This document shows positions 1 through 6,410 of a DNA stretch of 10,048 nucleotides, piece after piece (position 1 is the first letter of the stretch; every line of letters begins with the position of its first letter). Location: contig DJVU01000004.1 of NCBI GenBank assembly GCA_002441345.1, forward strand, positions 14,242 through 24,289, in the 5' to 3' direction. Below the pieces are notes generated by a model. That model saw only the letters and a list, made by a program, of their open reading frames with translations. It did not search any database and had not been told where the DNA came from. The position numbers and the translations under genes were made by a program. Origin of the DNA: Bacteroidales bacterium UBA6248. Lineage in GTDB: Bacteria; Bacteroidota; Bacteroidia; Bacteroidales; Lentimicrobiaceae.

Positions 1-834
1 TTCGAACTTCAGAAGTCGGAAGGTGTTGTGGTTGAACAACTTATAAGACCTACCGGCCTGCTGGATCCGCCTATTGAAGTCAGACCAAGCCTGAATCAGG
101 TTGACGACCTGCTGGATGAAATCAGTAAGACCGTCAACGAAGAAAGCAGGGTACTGGTTACAACCCTTACCAAACGCATGGCGGAAGAACTGACCAAATA
201 CATGACCAAACTCGATATTCGCTGCAGATATATACATTCCGATGTGGATACAATAGAACGGGTGGAAATTCTCCGCGATCTGAGGCTTGGCACTTTTGAT
301 GTTCTTGTCGGTGTAAATCTGCTCCGGGAAGGCCTTGACCTCCCCGAAGTTGCCCTGGTTGCCATACTGGATGCAGATAAGGAAGGCTTCCTCCGTTCGG
401 AACGCTCCCTGACGCAGACCGCAGGCAGGGCCGCACGTAATGTCCGCAGTAAGGTGATAATGTATGCCGATAAAATCACCGATTCGATGCAGAGGACTAT
501 GAACGAAACCATCCGAAGACGTGAAAAACAGATGGCCTACAACCTTGAGAACAACATTACGCCGACACAGATCGTCCGTTCAACAAGCTCCATCCTTGGA
601 CAAACAGCAGTTGCGGGTGCAAGCGGTAAGGCAGGCAGAGCTTATGTGGAAAATGAGAACCCTGTGCTGGCAGCCGATCCCGTTGTTAAATACATGAGCA
701 ACGAGCAAATCGAAAAAGCCATTCTGCAAACCCGGAAATCCATGGAAAAGGCTGCCAAAGACCTGGATTTCATCGAAGCCGCACGATACCGCGACGAACT
801 ATTCGCACTTCAGGAGTTGCTTAAGAACAATTAA
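1..834 (+). CDS. uvrB: UvrABC system protein B, C-terminal part (5' end outside window)
   Basis: UvrB is the DNA-loading, damage-verifying helicase-like subunit of nucleotide excision repair. It acts in the cytoplasm with UvrA and then UvrC. The frame is open from base 1 and gives 277 residues before the TAA, about 40% of the usual length of roughly 670. The first visible residues, KSEGVVVEQLIRPTGLLDP, are typical of the UvrB core. Next comes helicase domain 2, with TLTKRMAEELTKYM, YIHSDVDTIERVEILRDLR, GVNLLREGLDLPEV and the arginine-finger motif QTAGRAARN. The C-terminus is a UVR coiled-coil domain (IEKAIL through YRDELFALQELL) that contacts UvrC. The GTG at 28 is an internal codon, not the start. 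cysQ begins 34 bases downstream on the same strand, so co-transcription is possible. No terminator was seen between them. Identification is very secure. Confidence 0.97.
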   Translation, partial: FELQKSEGVVVEQLIRPTGLLDPPIEVRPSLNQVDDLLDEISKTVNEESRVLVTTLTKRMAEELTKYMTKLDIRCRYIHSDVDTIERVEILRDLRLGTFDVLVGVNLLREGLDLPEVALVAILDADKEGFLRSERSLTQTAGRAARNVRSKVIMYADKITDSMQRTMNETIRRREKQMAYNLENNITPTQIVRSTSSILGQTAVAGASGKAGRAYVENENPVLAADPVVKYMSNEQIEKAILQTRKSMEKAAKDLDFIEAARYRDELFALQELLKNN

Positions 835-868
835 AATAAAGCCTGTACCCTGCTCAATACTCCCCGAT

Positions 869-1726
869 ATGAACGTCTCTGTTGATGCACTGATTCCTCT
901 CGTATTAAATACCGCTCTCAAAGCCGGTAAAGCTATATTAAACGTGTATGAAAGCGGCTGGGAAACTACAACAAAAGCGGATAATAGTCCGCTTACAACT
1001 GCCGATCTTATAGCACATGAAATAATTAGTCAGGAATTACACAAAACGGGTATTCCTGTCCTGAGCGAAGAAGGCAACGGGATTCCATATGAAATACGCA
1101 AAGAATGGGTGCAATGCTGGATCGTGGATCCGCTGGATGGCACCAAAGAATTTATCAGCAGAAATGGCGAATTTACCGTCAACATTGGCCTGGTTCATAA
1201 TCATGAGCCGGTTCTCGGTGTAATATACATTCCCGTTACCGGGATGTTGTATTTTGGTTGCGCAGGAGCGGGTTCATTCCGGGTTTCAGCTGCGGCGATT
1301 TCGGGGATAAAACTGCCGGAATGCATGTTCGTAGATGTTGCAGCTTTGTCGGATAAGCTTCCGCTAAGCATCGGAAGGGATGAACTTGTTGTAATGGGAA
1401 GCCGTTCACATCTTACAGCCGGCACAGTGGATATCATGGAACGGGCAGGCCGTTTGTTTCCGGGGAGCGTGGTTATAAGTGCAGGAAGCTCCCTGAAGTT
1501 CTGCCGGCTGGCCGAAGGCAGTGCGGATTTCTATCCGCGGTTTGGCCCAACCATGGAATGGGATACCTGTGCCGGTCATGCCATTGCTGTAAATGCCGGA
1601 ATGACGGTTGTTTCCCTCCCCGAACTGGCGCCATTAACGTACAATCGGGAAGAATTGCGAAATCCGTTTTTTGCAGTTTACAACCCTTCCCGCATCGATT
1701 TGCAGGGACTACTCAGGGATAAATAA
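869..1726 (+). CDS. cysQ: 3'(2'),5'-bisphosphate nucleotidase CysQ
   Basis: A 285-residue member of the inositol monophosphatase-like, Mg-dependent, Li-sensitive phosphatase superfamily. CysQ hydrolyses 3'-phosphoadenosine 5'-phosphate (pAp), and in some members PAPS, to AMP or APS. This removes a toxic by-product of sulfate assimilation and acyl-carrier-protein loading. The metal-site motifs are present: SEEG (66-69), DPLDGTKEF (87-95), and WDTCAGHAI (231-239) with Asp232 as the third metal ligand. The CysQ-specific stretches RNGEFTVNIGLV (98-109) and AGSSLKFCRLAEGSADFYPR (205-224) separate it from SuhB-type inositol phosphatases. Length is slightly above the usual 250-270. The ATG at 869 is the first start after the uvrB stop, and the protein begins at the expected place before the first helix. 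The stop codon abuts the A-tract of a leftward terminator. Another pAp phosphatase, nrnA, lies 2 kb away. Confidence 0.95.
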   Translation: MNVSVDALIPLVLNTALKAGKAILNVYESGWETTTKADNSPLTTADLIAHEIISQELHKTGIPVLSEEGNGIPYEIRKEWVQCWIVDPLDGTKEFISRNGEFTVNIGLVHNHEPVLGVIYIPVTGMLYFGCAGAGSFRVSAAAISGIKLPECMFVDVAALSDKLPLSIGRDELVVMGSRSHLTAGTVDIMERAGRLFPGSVVISAGSSLKFCRLAEGSADFYPRFGPTMEWDTCAGHAIAVNAGMTVVSLPELAPLTYNREELRNPFFAVYNPSRIDLQGLLRDK

Positions 1727-1756
1727 AAAAAAGGGCCATGACGGTTGCCATGGCCC
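1725..1756 (-). terminator. Intrinsic terminator of the nrnA-gldI-fkbp operon
   Basis: An 8-bp perfect stem (GGGCCATG at 1733-1740 with CATGGCCC at 1749-1756) encloses an 8-base loop. Read on the minus strand, the stem is followed by eight T residues (A-run 1725-1732). This is a strong intrinsic terminator for the leftward FKBP gene, which stops 24 bases upstream. On the plus strand the stem lacks a T-tract, so it is probably weak for cysQ transcripts. The A-run begins inside the cysQ stop codon. Confidence 0.85.
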
Positions 1757-1779
1757 CATAACAGGAAATCCTTACTTTC

Positions 1780-3108
1780 TTAGTTAAAATCAATCAGTTC
1801 CACATCGAAAACGAGAGTTGCGCTGGGCGGAATGGTTGGCATACGTCCGTCGGGGCCGTAAGCAATGGCCGACGGGATGATAAGACGGGCTTTTCCGCCT
1901 TTATTCATCAGAGCAATGCCTTCGTCCCATCCCTGAATAACTTGTCCCTGTCCGAGAACAAATTCAAACGGCTGGCCACGGTCGACCGATGAATCGAATT
2001 TCGTTCCGTTGAGAAGGGTTCCGGTATAATGAACCTTAACCGTTTTACCTGCTGAGGGTTTTTCGCCCGTACCCTTCAAGGTTTCAACATAATAGAGTCC
2101 GCTGGCGGTAGGTTTTGCCGTAATTTTGTTATCGCGGATGTACTTCTGAAGAATGCTGAGTTCTTCTTTAGCAGCCCTGGCTTTTTCTTCTTCTGCTTTC
2201 TTTTGCTCGGCTTCTCGTTCGCGGTCGAATTCCGCTTTTGTCTGGAAGCTTACCAGCTTTAAGTTATAGACAAGACTGGTATACGGGTCAACCATGGGAG
2301 GCCTGCCCTGCTCTCCAAAAGCAAGAGCCGACGGCACGATAGCCAGAGCCTCGGAACCTTTTGTCATCATCTGCAGTGCTTCGGTAGCACCAGCGTTATC
2401 GAAAGGCTTTCCATATTCCCAGCGCATTGGCTCACCCTGCTCAAAGGAAGAGTAGAATACGCGTCCGTCGACATTCGAAACGCTGAAGTGAATCTTAACA
2501 ATATCCCCTTCTTTGGGTTTCTGGTTGTTGCCTTTAACTTTCTCAATAAAATAAAGTCCCGACTCCAGAGGTTGTACAGTAATGTTGTTGGTTTGGAGGT
2601 AGTTCTGCAGTTTTCCTTCTTCTTCGTCTTTCAGTTTCGCCATTTCAGCCTGATTTTCAGCATCCATTTGCTCACGGGTCATTGCAGAAATCATGCGGAT
2701 GTCAAATACGATGTCCTTTCCTTTATACGTGGAATCGGGCAGCTGGGGCATACGGATGGTTTTGAGGAAAAACGAGTCAGCACTGGAAATAAAGGTAGCA
2801 CTGTCACCGGGTTTCATCATGGCAAGTGCGGCATAAATGTCGCCTTTGTAGGAAGGGGCTTCCAGCGGCAGCATGAATTCCTCAGGGAAGTCGGCTGAAT
2901 TGAAGAGCATTGAATCGTTGATTGAATATTTCATCAGGAGATTCAGAATCATACCCTCGGTCAGCGTGGTGGTATCGTTGCCTTTTTCATGAAATTTATA
3001 ATACAACCCACCTTCACCCTTTTTAAAACCGGGATGTTTAGAGCATGCAAAAAATGTTGCCGACAGCCCGATAACAAGCAGCAGCAGAATTAATTTTCGA
3101 TTATTCAT
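1780..3108 (-). CDS. Outer-envelope lipoprotein with three FKBP-type peptidyl-prolyl isomerase modules
   Basis: A 442-residue predicted lipoprotein: a hydrophobic N-terminal segment (residues 5-20) ends in a lipobox with Cys22 (TFFAC). FKBP domains catalyse cis-trans isomerisation of Xaa-Pro bonds, so a folding role in the periplasm or at a membrane is inferred. Three FKBP-like modules follow. Module 1 (about 35-140) is degenerate. Module 2 (about 182-288) keeps the fold pattern but has FYSS where FDSS is expected and no tryptophan at the pocket floor. Module 3 (about 336-442) is canonical, with VKVHYTGTLLNGTKFDSS, VIQGWDEGI and a C-terminal VFDVELIDF. Charged, coiled-coil-like linkers (145-168 and 289-318) separate them. 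The start at 3108 is chosen for the signal peptide. The frame stays open upstream to 3225, but that extension overlaps the gldI-like gene and would bury the signal. It is the last gene of its operon, followed by a clear terminator. Confidence 0.9.
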   Translation of the reverse strand: MNNRKLILLLLVIGLSATFFACSKHPGFKKGEGGLYYKFHEKGNDTTTLTEGMILNLLMKYSINDSMLFNSADFPEEFMLPLEAPSYKGDIYAALAMMKPGDSATFISSADSFFLKTIRMPQLPDSTYKGKDIVFDIRMISAMTREQMDAENQAEMAKLKDEEEGKLQNYLQTNNITVQPLESGLYFIEKVKGNNQKPKEGDIVKIHFSVSNVDGRVFYSSFEQGEPMRWEYGKPFDNAGATEALQMMTKGSEALAIVPSALAFGEQGRPPMVDPYTSLVYNLKLVSFQTKAEFDREREAEQKKAEEEKARAAKEELSILQKYIRDNKITAKPTASGLYYVETLKGTGEKPSAGKTVKVHYTGTLLNGTKFDSSVDRGQPFEFVLGQGQVIQGWDEGIALMNKGGKARLIIPSAIAYGPDGRMPTIPPSATLVFDVELIDFN

Positions 3109-3139
3109 TTGATAAATAATTAGGTGATGATTTTTTTGC

Positions 3140-3676
3140 TTAATGAAGCGAAATAAGCTCCAGATCGTAGATAAGGGTTGATTTAGGCGGGACAAGGTTT
3201 TGATCTCCCAGCAGGCCGAAACCAAGGTGCGAAGGTATAATAAATTTAGCTTTATCGCCTACCCTGAGTAATAAAATTCCCTCTTCCAATCCGCTTTCCA
3301 CACCTCCCCGTCCAATTAGAAACTCCTTTAATCCATCTTTATCGGAATTGTAGATTTCGTCACCCGAGATTAGCCTGACAGAATATCGAAGTACGGCGAT
3401 TTTTCCCTCCTCTGCCATGGGGCCGTTTCCCTCTTTATAGATGGCATATCTAAGTCCTGTTCCTGTTTTTTCCATTTGCCACCCGTAGCGCTCAACAAAG
3501 CGGTCTATTTGTGAATCTTCCTCCAGCATCGCCTGCCGGTTGGCTTCCACCAAAGGCTTTTCAACGAGTTTTGGGTTAAATTCACGGGTTTCTGACTTAT
3601 CACGAATTGAGTTGCAGGAAGTCAGAATAAGGGCTGTAACAATTGTCAGACCGATATTTTTCATATTCAGTTGCAT
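3140..3676 (-). CDS. gldI: GldI-like FKBP-type peptidyl-prolyl isomerase lipoprotein
   Basis: A 178-residue predicted lipoprotein. A short hydrophobic segment (residues 8-18) is followed by a lipobox with Cys21 (LTSC). The mature region has a linker of about 65 residues and one FKBP domain (about 89-176), including LRYSVRLISGDEIYNS, GLEEGILLLRVGDKAKFIIPSH, LGFG and STLIYDLELISL. The canonical pocket Trp is replaced by Leu (SGLEEG), and FDSS by IYNS. As I recall, GldI of gliding Bacteroidota shows similar changes, and GldI supports gliding and type IX secretion in Flavobacterium. The name is therefore likely but not proven; a generic FKBP lipoprotein is the alternative. The start is at 3676, preceded by the purine run GGAAAAGA; an in-frame ATG at 3664 also precedes the signal peptide. 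It lies 12 bases after nrnA and 31 bases before the three-module FKBP gene, which implies one operon. Confidence 0.88.
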   Translation of the reverse strand: MQLNMKNIGLTIVTALILTSCNSIRDKSETREFNPKLVEKPLVEANRQAMLEEDSQIDRFVERYGWQMEKTGTGLRYAIYKEGNGPMAEEGKIAVLRYSVRLISGDEIYNSDKDGLKEFLIGRGGVESGLEEGILLLRVGDKAKFIIPSHLGFGLLGDQNLVPPKSTLIYDLELISLH

Positions 3677-3688
3677 TCTTTTCCGGTA

Positions 3689-4741
3689 TTAAAGCATAAG
3701 CATGGAGCTTTGCAAAGCGGCATTATTGAGCTCGGTGCTGTAACGCGGCAGAAGTGTAACAAATTTATCAATGGTATCGTGCAGCGACAGGTATGAATCG
3801 CCTCCGGAGGCATTTCTGTGCCCTCCTCCTTCAAAATGGTCGCGGGCAAAAGTGTTAACCGAGAAATTTCCTTTCGAGCGAAAGGAGATTCGCACACGGT
3901 CGTGCTTTTCGGTGAAAAAAGCCGCAAAACTGATTCCCTTTATAGAAAGTGCATAGTTAACAACTCCTTCGGAGTCACCAGGCTGGAAATGAAACCTGGC
4001 CATATCTTCCCCTGAGAGGTAAATGTAGGCTGTTGCATGTTCTTCTACTATGGTCATCCGCTCACTCAGGCAGAATCCCAGCAGTCGCATGCGATGCTCC
4101 GAGTACGTGTCGTATACCAGCCGGTGAATCTGCTCCGTATCGATACCATGGCGTAAGAGCTCTGCAACCATTTCCCAGGTTTGCGGATAATTGCAGCTGT
4201 AGCTGAACGACCCGGTGTCGGTCATAACGCCCACAAACAGGCAAACAGCCGTTTCACTATCCAGAAGATGGCCGTCGCCCATGGCTTTTATAAAATCGTA
4301 AACAAGCTCTGCTGTGGATGAAGTACCTGTTACCGAAAGCATGAAATCAAACTGATTCTCAGGTTGAACGTGATGGTCGATTAGAATCTTTGTTCCACTG
4401 GCCTCGGAAAGCACGCCGGCAAACAGGTTTACGCGGTGAATGGCGTTGTAGTCAAGGCAGAAAATAATCTCAGCTTCACGAATCAGCGCATCGGCTTTAT
4501 GGCTGTGGTGAAAGTAAATAATAGCTTCTTCCTGACCCGGCATCCACTGTAAAAACCCCGGAAAGTCGTTGGGGATGATCACATGTACCTGTTTCCCTTT
4601 TTTCTTCAGGTAACGAGCCAGTGCCAGCGACGAGCCAAGCGCATCTCCGTCGGGATTGTAATGCGTGGTTATCACTATTTTACCTGTTCCGGACATAAGC
4701 TTTGAAATGTCCGATATACTGTCTGGATTAAATTTGTGCAA
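3689..4741 (-). CDS. nrnA: DHH/DHHA1 phosphoesterase, NrnA-type nanoRNase and pAp phosphatase
   Basis: A 350-residue cytoplasmic enzyme of the bifunctional oligoribonuclease/pAp phosphatase family. It degrades very short RNAs (2-5 nt) and dephosphorylates pAp to AMP. The DHH domain shows the metal ligands in order: THYNPDGDALGSS (26-38; His27, Asp31, Asp33), FCLDYNA (Asp97), LIDHHVQP (120-127) and GVMTDTGSFSYS (Asp175). The DHHA1 substrate-binding domain ends with GGGHRNASGGD (305-315). Length matches the family. The start appears to be TTG at 4741: no in-frame ATG was found upstream, and the ATG at 4696 (Met16) would leave only five residues before the first strand (KIVITTH), whereas relatives usually carry about 20. 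A -7 promoter box lies 35 bases upstream. It is the first gene of the operon with two FKBP lipoproteins and is divergent from ndk. Confidence 0.94.
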   Translation of the reverse strand: MHKFNPDSISDISKLMSGTGKIVITTHYNPDGDALGSSLALARYLKKKGKQVHVIIPNDFPGFLQWMPGQEEAIIYFHHSHKADALIREAEIIFCLDYNAIHRVNLFAGVLSEASGTKILIDHHVQPENQFDFMLSVTGTSSTAELVYDFIKAMGDGHLLDSETAVCLFVGVMTDTGSFSYSCNYPQTWEMVAELLRHGIDTEQIHRLVYDTYSEHRMRLLGFCLSERMTIVEEHATAYIYLSGEDMARFHFQPGDSEGVVNYALSIKGISFAAFFTEKHDRVRISFRSKGNFSVNTFARDHFEGGGHRNASGGDSYLSLHDTIDKFVTLLPRYSTELNNAALQSSMLML

Positions 4742-4775
4742 GGTGAAGCCGTATTTATTGTGTTTGAATCGAACA

Positions 4776-4783
4776 CAAAAATA
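4776..4783 (-). promoter_or_regulatory. Probable -7 element of the nrnA operon promoter
   Basis: On the minus strand the sequence reads TATTTTTG, an exact match to the Bacteroidota primary-sigma -7 element TAnnTTTG. Transcription would start near 4769, giving a leader of about 28 bases before the TTG start at 4741. No TTG at the usual -33 spacing was found (the nearest is 24 bases upstream), so this is a probable, not certain, promoter. The 110-base divergent gap must also hold the ndk promoter. The best ndk candidate there is TACCTTTA at 4820-4827, one base off consensus. Confidence 0.5.
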
Positions 4784-4851
4784 GAAATATTGTTAATTAG
4801 CCATTCACAATAAATACCTTACCTTTAGTTCAGTCACGGAAAATTACACAA

Positions 4852-5271
4852 ATGGCCGGAAACATTACGTTTACTATGATTAAGCCCGAAGCTTTTGCTG
4901 CTCGTCAGGCTGGAAAAATTACCGATATGATCCTGAGTGCCGGATTTGATATCACTGCTATGAAGATCGTTCACCTTAGCCGTGATCAGGCTGCCGATTT
5001 TTACAGTGTACACCGCGAACGGCCATTCTACAATAATCTCGTAGAGTTTATGTCGTCGGGTCCTATAGTTGCCGCAGCCCTGAAAAAAGAAAATGCTGTG
5101 GAAGACTACCGAAAACTGATCGGTTCAACCAATCCTGCCGATGCTGCTGAAGGTACTATACGCAAATTTTTCGGAACTTCTATCGAACGGAATGCAGTGC
5201 ATGGTTCCGACAGCGATGAAAACGCTGCCATTGAATGCAGTTTCTTCTTCAGCAGACTGGAAACGGTTTAA
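4852..5271 (+). CDS. ndk: Nucleoside diphosphate kinase
   Basis: Ndk transfers the gamma-phosphate of ATP to (d)NDPs through a phosphohistidine and balances cytoplasmic nucleotide pools. The 139-residue product is a usual family length. It starts with the typical FTMIKPEAF (Lys11). The active-site block NAVHGSDSDENA (114-125) contains catalytic His117 with Asn114, and the nucleotide-binding residues are visible at Phe59, Arg87 (DYRKLIG), Thr93 and Arg104 (EGTIRKFFG). The ATG at 4852 is the only sensible start. It is divergent from nrnA across 110 bases. It converges on the XRE gene, and the two TAA stop codons share bases 5268-5271 (TTAA), leaving no space for a terminator between them. Confidence 0.97.
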   Translation: MAGNITFTMIKPEAFAARQAGKITDMILSAGFDITAMKIVHLSRDQAADFYSVHRERPFYNNLVEFMSSGPIVAAALKKENAVEDYRKLIGSTNPADAAEGTIRKFFGTSIERNAVHGSDSDENAAIECSFFFSRLETV

Positions 5272-5900
5272 TCCTCAAACGAACCCGGACTGAATTCTGT
5301 AAACGTATGGTCGGAATAAAACCATACAATTTTTACCGGTTTACGATCTGAATTTTGCCGGGATGGAATGGTGTGCTCTTCCTGTATTGCAACAACAGGT
5401 TTTTCCTCTAGCTTAACTTCTTTTTCAGGTGCCTTAAGTGAAACCGGAACCTCTTCTGTGCTTTTCAATTTTTCCGGACTGAGTGTTTCATCCGTTTCAG
5501 ATAATCGTTCAGGCGCTTTATTATCCTGATTTTGAGTATTATTCTCAGGTATTTCTGGTATTTTTTCCTCAAAATGCGCGGGCTGAATCGCCTCCTCATC
5601 ATCTTCGTCCGCAAATAACTCCATTATCAGCGGTTTTGGCTTTTCAACAGGCTCAGGTACGGGTTGAGCAGCAGCTTTTGCATCCCCGCCGGCATTGAAC
5701 ATCGGCCCTTCACCAAACAATAACCATTGCATGCTGATGTCCGGGAAACGCCGTATCAGACGCTGGACAAAATCCAGGCTGGGTTTGTTCCGGCCATTAA
5801 GTATGTGCGAAATCCCCGAACGCTGTACCCCGAGATCATCCGCCAGCTGAGCCGGTGTGATGTTCATCGCTTTAATGATTAAGGCTATCCGACTGTTCAT
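5268..5900 (-). CDS. XRE-family HTH regulator with acidic linker and conserved-looking C-terminal WFYSD tail
   Basis: A 210-residue protein with an N-terminal XRE/Cro-type helix-turn-helix (about residues 3-66). TPAQLADDLG (15-24) is the scaffold helix and QRSGISHILNG (26-36) the recognition helix, followed by KPSLDFVQRLIRRFPDISMQWLLFGEGPMF, a pattern common in small Bacteroidota regulators. Residues about 71-185 are low-complexity, rich in Pro, Glu and Lys and probably disordered. The protein ends in the compact hydrophobic block KIVWFYSDHTFTEFSP (190-205), which may be a protein or ligand contact. Its target and ligand are unknown. The start at 5900 is preferred because relatives begin directly with MN-R-I, and because the -7 box would leave only about 5 bases before the other ATG at 5912. 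The promoter box overlaps an inverted repeat, so autoregulation is possible. The gene's 3' end overlaps ndk. Confidence 0.88.
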   Translation of the reverse strand: MNSRIALIIKAMNITPAQLADDLGVQRSGISHILNGRNKPSLDFVQRLIRRFPDISMQWLLFGEGPMFNAGGDAKAAAQPVPEPVEKPKPLIMELFADEDDEEAIQPAHFEEKIPEIPENNTQNQDNKAPERLSETDETLSPEKLKSTEEVPVSLKAPEKEVKLEEKPVVAIQEEHTIPSRQNSDRKPVKIVWFYSDHTFTEFSPGSFED

Positions 5901-5918
5901 CTCTCTTTTCATTGATCA

Positions 5919-5934
5919 GATTACAAAGATAATC
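5919..5934. promoter_or_regulatory. Possible operator: inverted repeat over the XRE -7 box
   Basis: GATTA (5919-5923) and TAATC (5930-5934) form a perfect 5-bp inverted repeat with a 6-base spacer, covering the TATCTTTG box. The inner 12 bases (5921-5932) also match the upstream dyad motif TTACAnnTGTAA at 8 of 10 defined positions. A bound repressor here would block the promoter. Autoregulation is an inference only. Confidence 0.3.
5924..5931 (-). promoter_or_regulatory. Probable -7 element of the XRE gene promoter
   Basis: The minus strand reads TATCTTTG, an exact TAnnTTTG match. It predicts a start near 5917 and a leader of about 17 bases to the ATG at 5900, which contains the purine run AAAAGAGAG. 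No well-spaced -33 TTG was found upstream. Confidence 0.5.
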
Positions 5935-5965
5935 TATTCTATCAAACATTGCTGTATTTTCAATA

Positions 5966-5977
5966 TTATAAATGTAA
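5966..5977. repeat. Near-match dyad TTATAAATGTAA upstream of the XRE promoter
   Basis: A 9-of-10 match to TTACAnnTGTAA (C to T at position 4), about 50-60 bases upstream of the predicted XRE transcription start. It could be the member of the cluster that acts on the XRE promoter. As a single imperfect match in AT-rich DNA it is weak evidence alone. Confidence 0.3.
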
Positions 5978-6225
5978 ATCGCCTCTGGAAAAAAATTATT
6001 ACAAGTTTTACTTTAGGTTCCGGTTATTATTAGCTTATAATTAGTGTATTATGAATACTTTTTCAGACTGGTTATGAAACACCCCGTAATCTGCTGTTAA
6101 CTGAATTATAACTTAAGGTAATCTGATTATAATACTGGATATGAATGCTTTAATAATTTTTTAAGTGCATTTTAAGTGTTTTTGTACTATTTACAAATTC
6201 TACCCAAATACAAGTGTAATGGAAC

Positions 6226-6243
6226 TAATTACACCTGTAATTA
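6226..6243. repeat. Perfect dyad TAATTACA-CC-TGTAATTA (operator-like)
   Basis: An 8-bp inverted repeat with a 2-base spacer. It is the longest-armed member of the TTACAnnTGTAA cluster, whose core here is 6229-6240. A 9-of-10 match, ATACAAGTGTAA, lies at 6208-6219, exactly 21 bases upstream. The core TACAnnTGTA is the operator form described for BlaI/MecI/CopY winged-helix repressors. The actual binder is unknown. Confidence 0.55.
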
Positions 6244-6293
6244 TTTACAAAACGAACTTCCGGAACAACCAAGTTACGTATGTCAACTCAAAG

Positions 6294-6305
6294 TTACATA
6301 TGTAA
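6294..6305. repeat. Perfect dyad TTACATATGTAA (operator-like)
   Basis: A 12-bp perfect palindrome in the same cluster. A related imperfect copy, TTACGTATGTCA (8 of 10), sits at 6274-6285, 20 bases away. Both are preceded by AAG, so the shared unit is about 15 bases and looks like a tandem pair of sites. Confidence 0.55.
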
Positions 6306-6319
6306 TTTATTACTCTTGA

Positions 6320-6331
6320 TTACAAATGTAA
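6320..6331. repeat. Perfect dyad TTACA-AA-TGTAA (operator-like)
   Basis: Third perfect TTACAnnTGTAA match. On the minus strand it contains TACATTTG, an exact TAnnTTTG -7 element, so a bound protein could cover a leftward promoter. No -33 TTG at proper spacing was found. A weak 8-of-10 copy, TTACTTTTGTTA, lies 21 bases away at 6341-6352. Confidence 0.55.
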
Positions 6332-6410
6332 CGTTTGATTTTACTTTTGTTATAGTCTTTTAATCAAGCAATTAAATTGTTTTAGAATTATCCGTTCTAT
6401 TTGCATTGTA

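Noticed and set aside
28..30. GTG at 28 as the start of a gene
   Set aside because: The frame is open to base 1 and the residues before it continue the conserved UvrB sequence, so it is internal.
3109..3225. Extended N-terminus of the three-module FKBP protein
   Set aside because: It would overlap the 3' end of the gldI-like gene by 86 bases and put 39 residues in front of a clear lipoprotein signal peptide.
4790..4827. Full -33/-7 promoter for ndk
   Set aside because: TTG at 4790 and TACCTTTA at 4820 are 27 bases apart, too far for the Bacteroidota consensus, and the -7 box has a mismatch.
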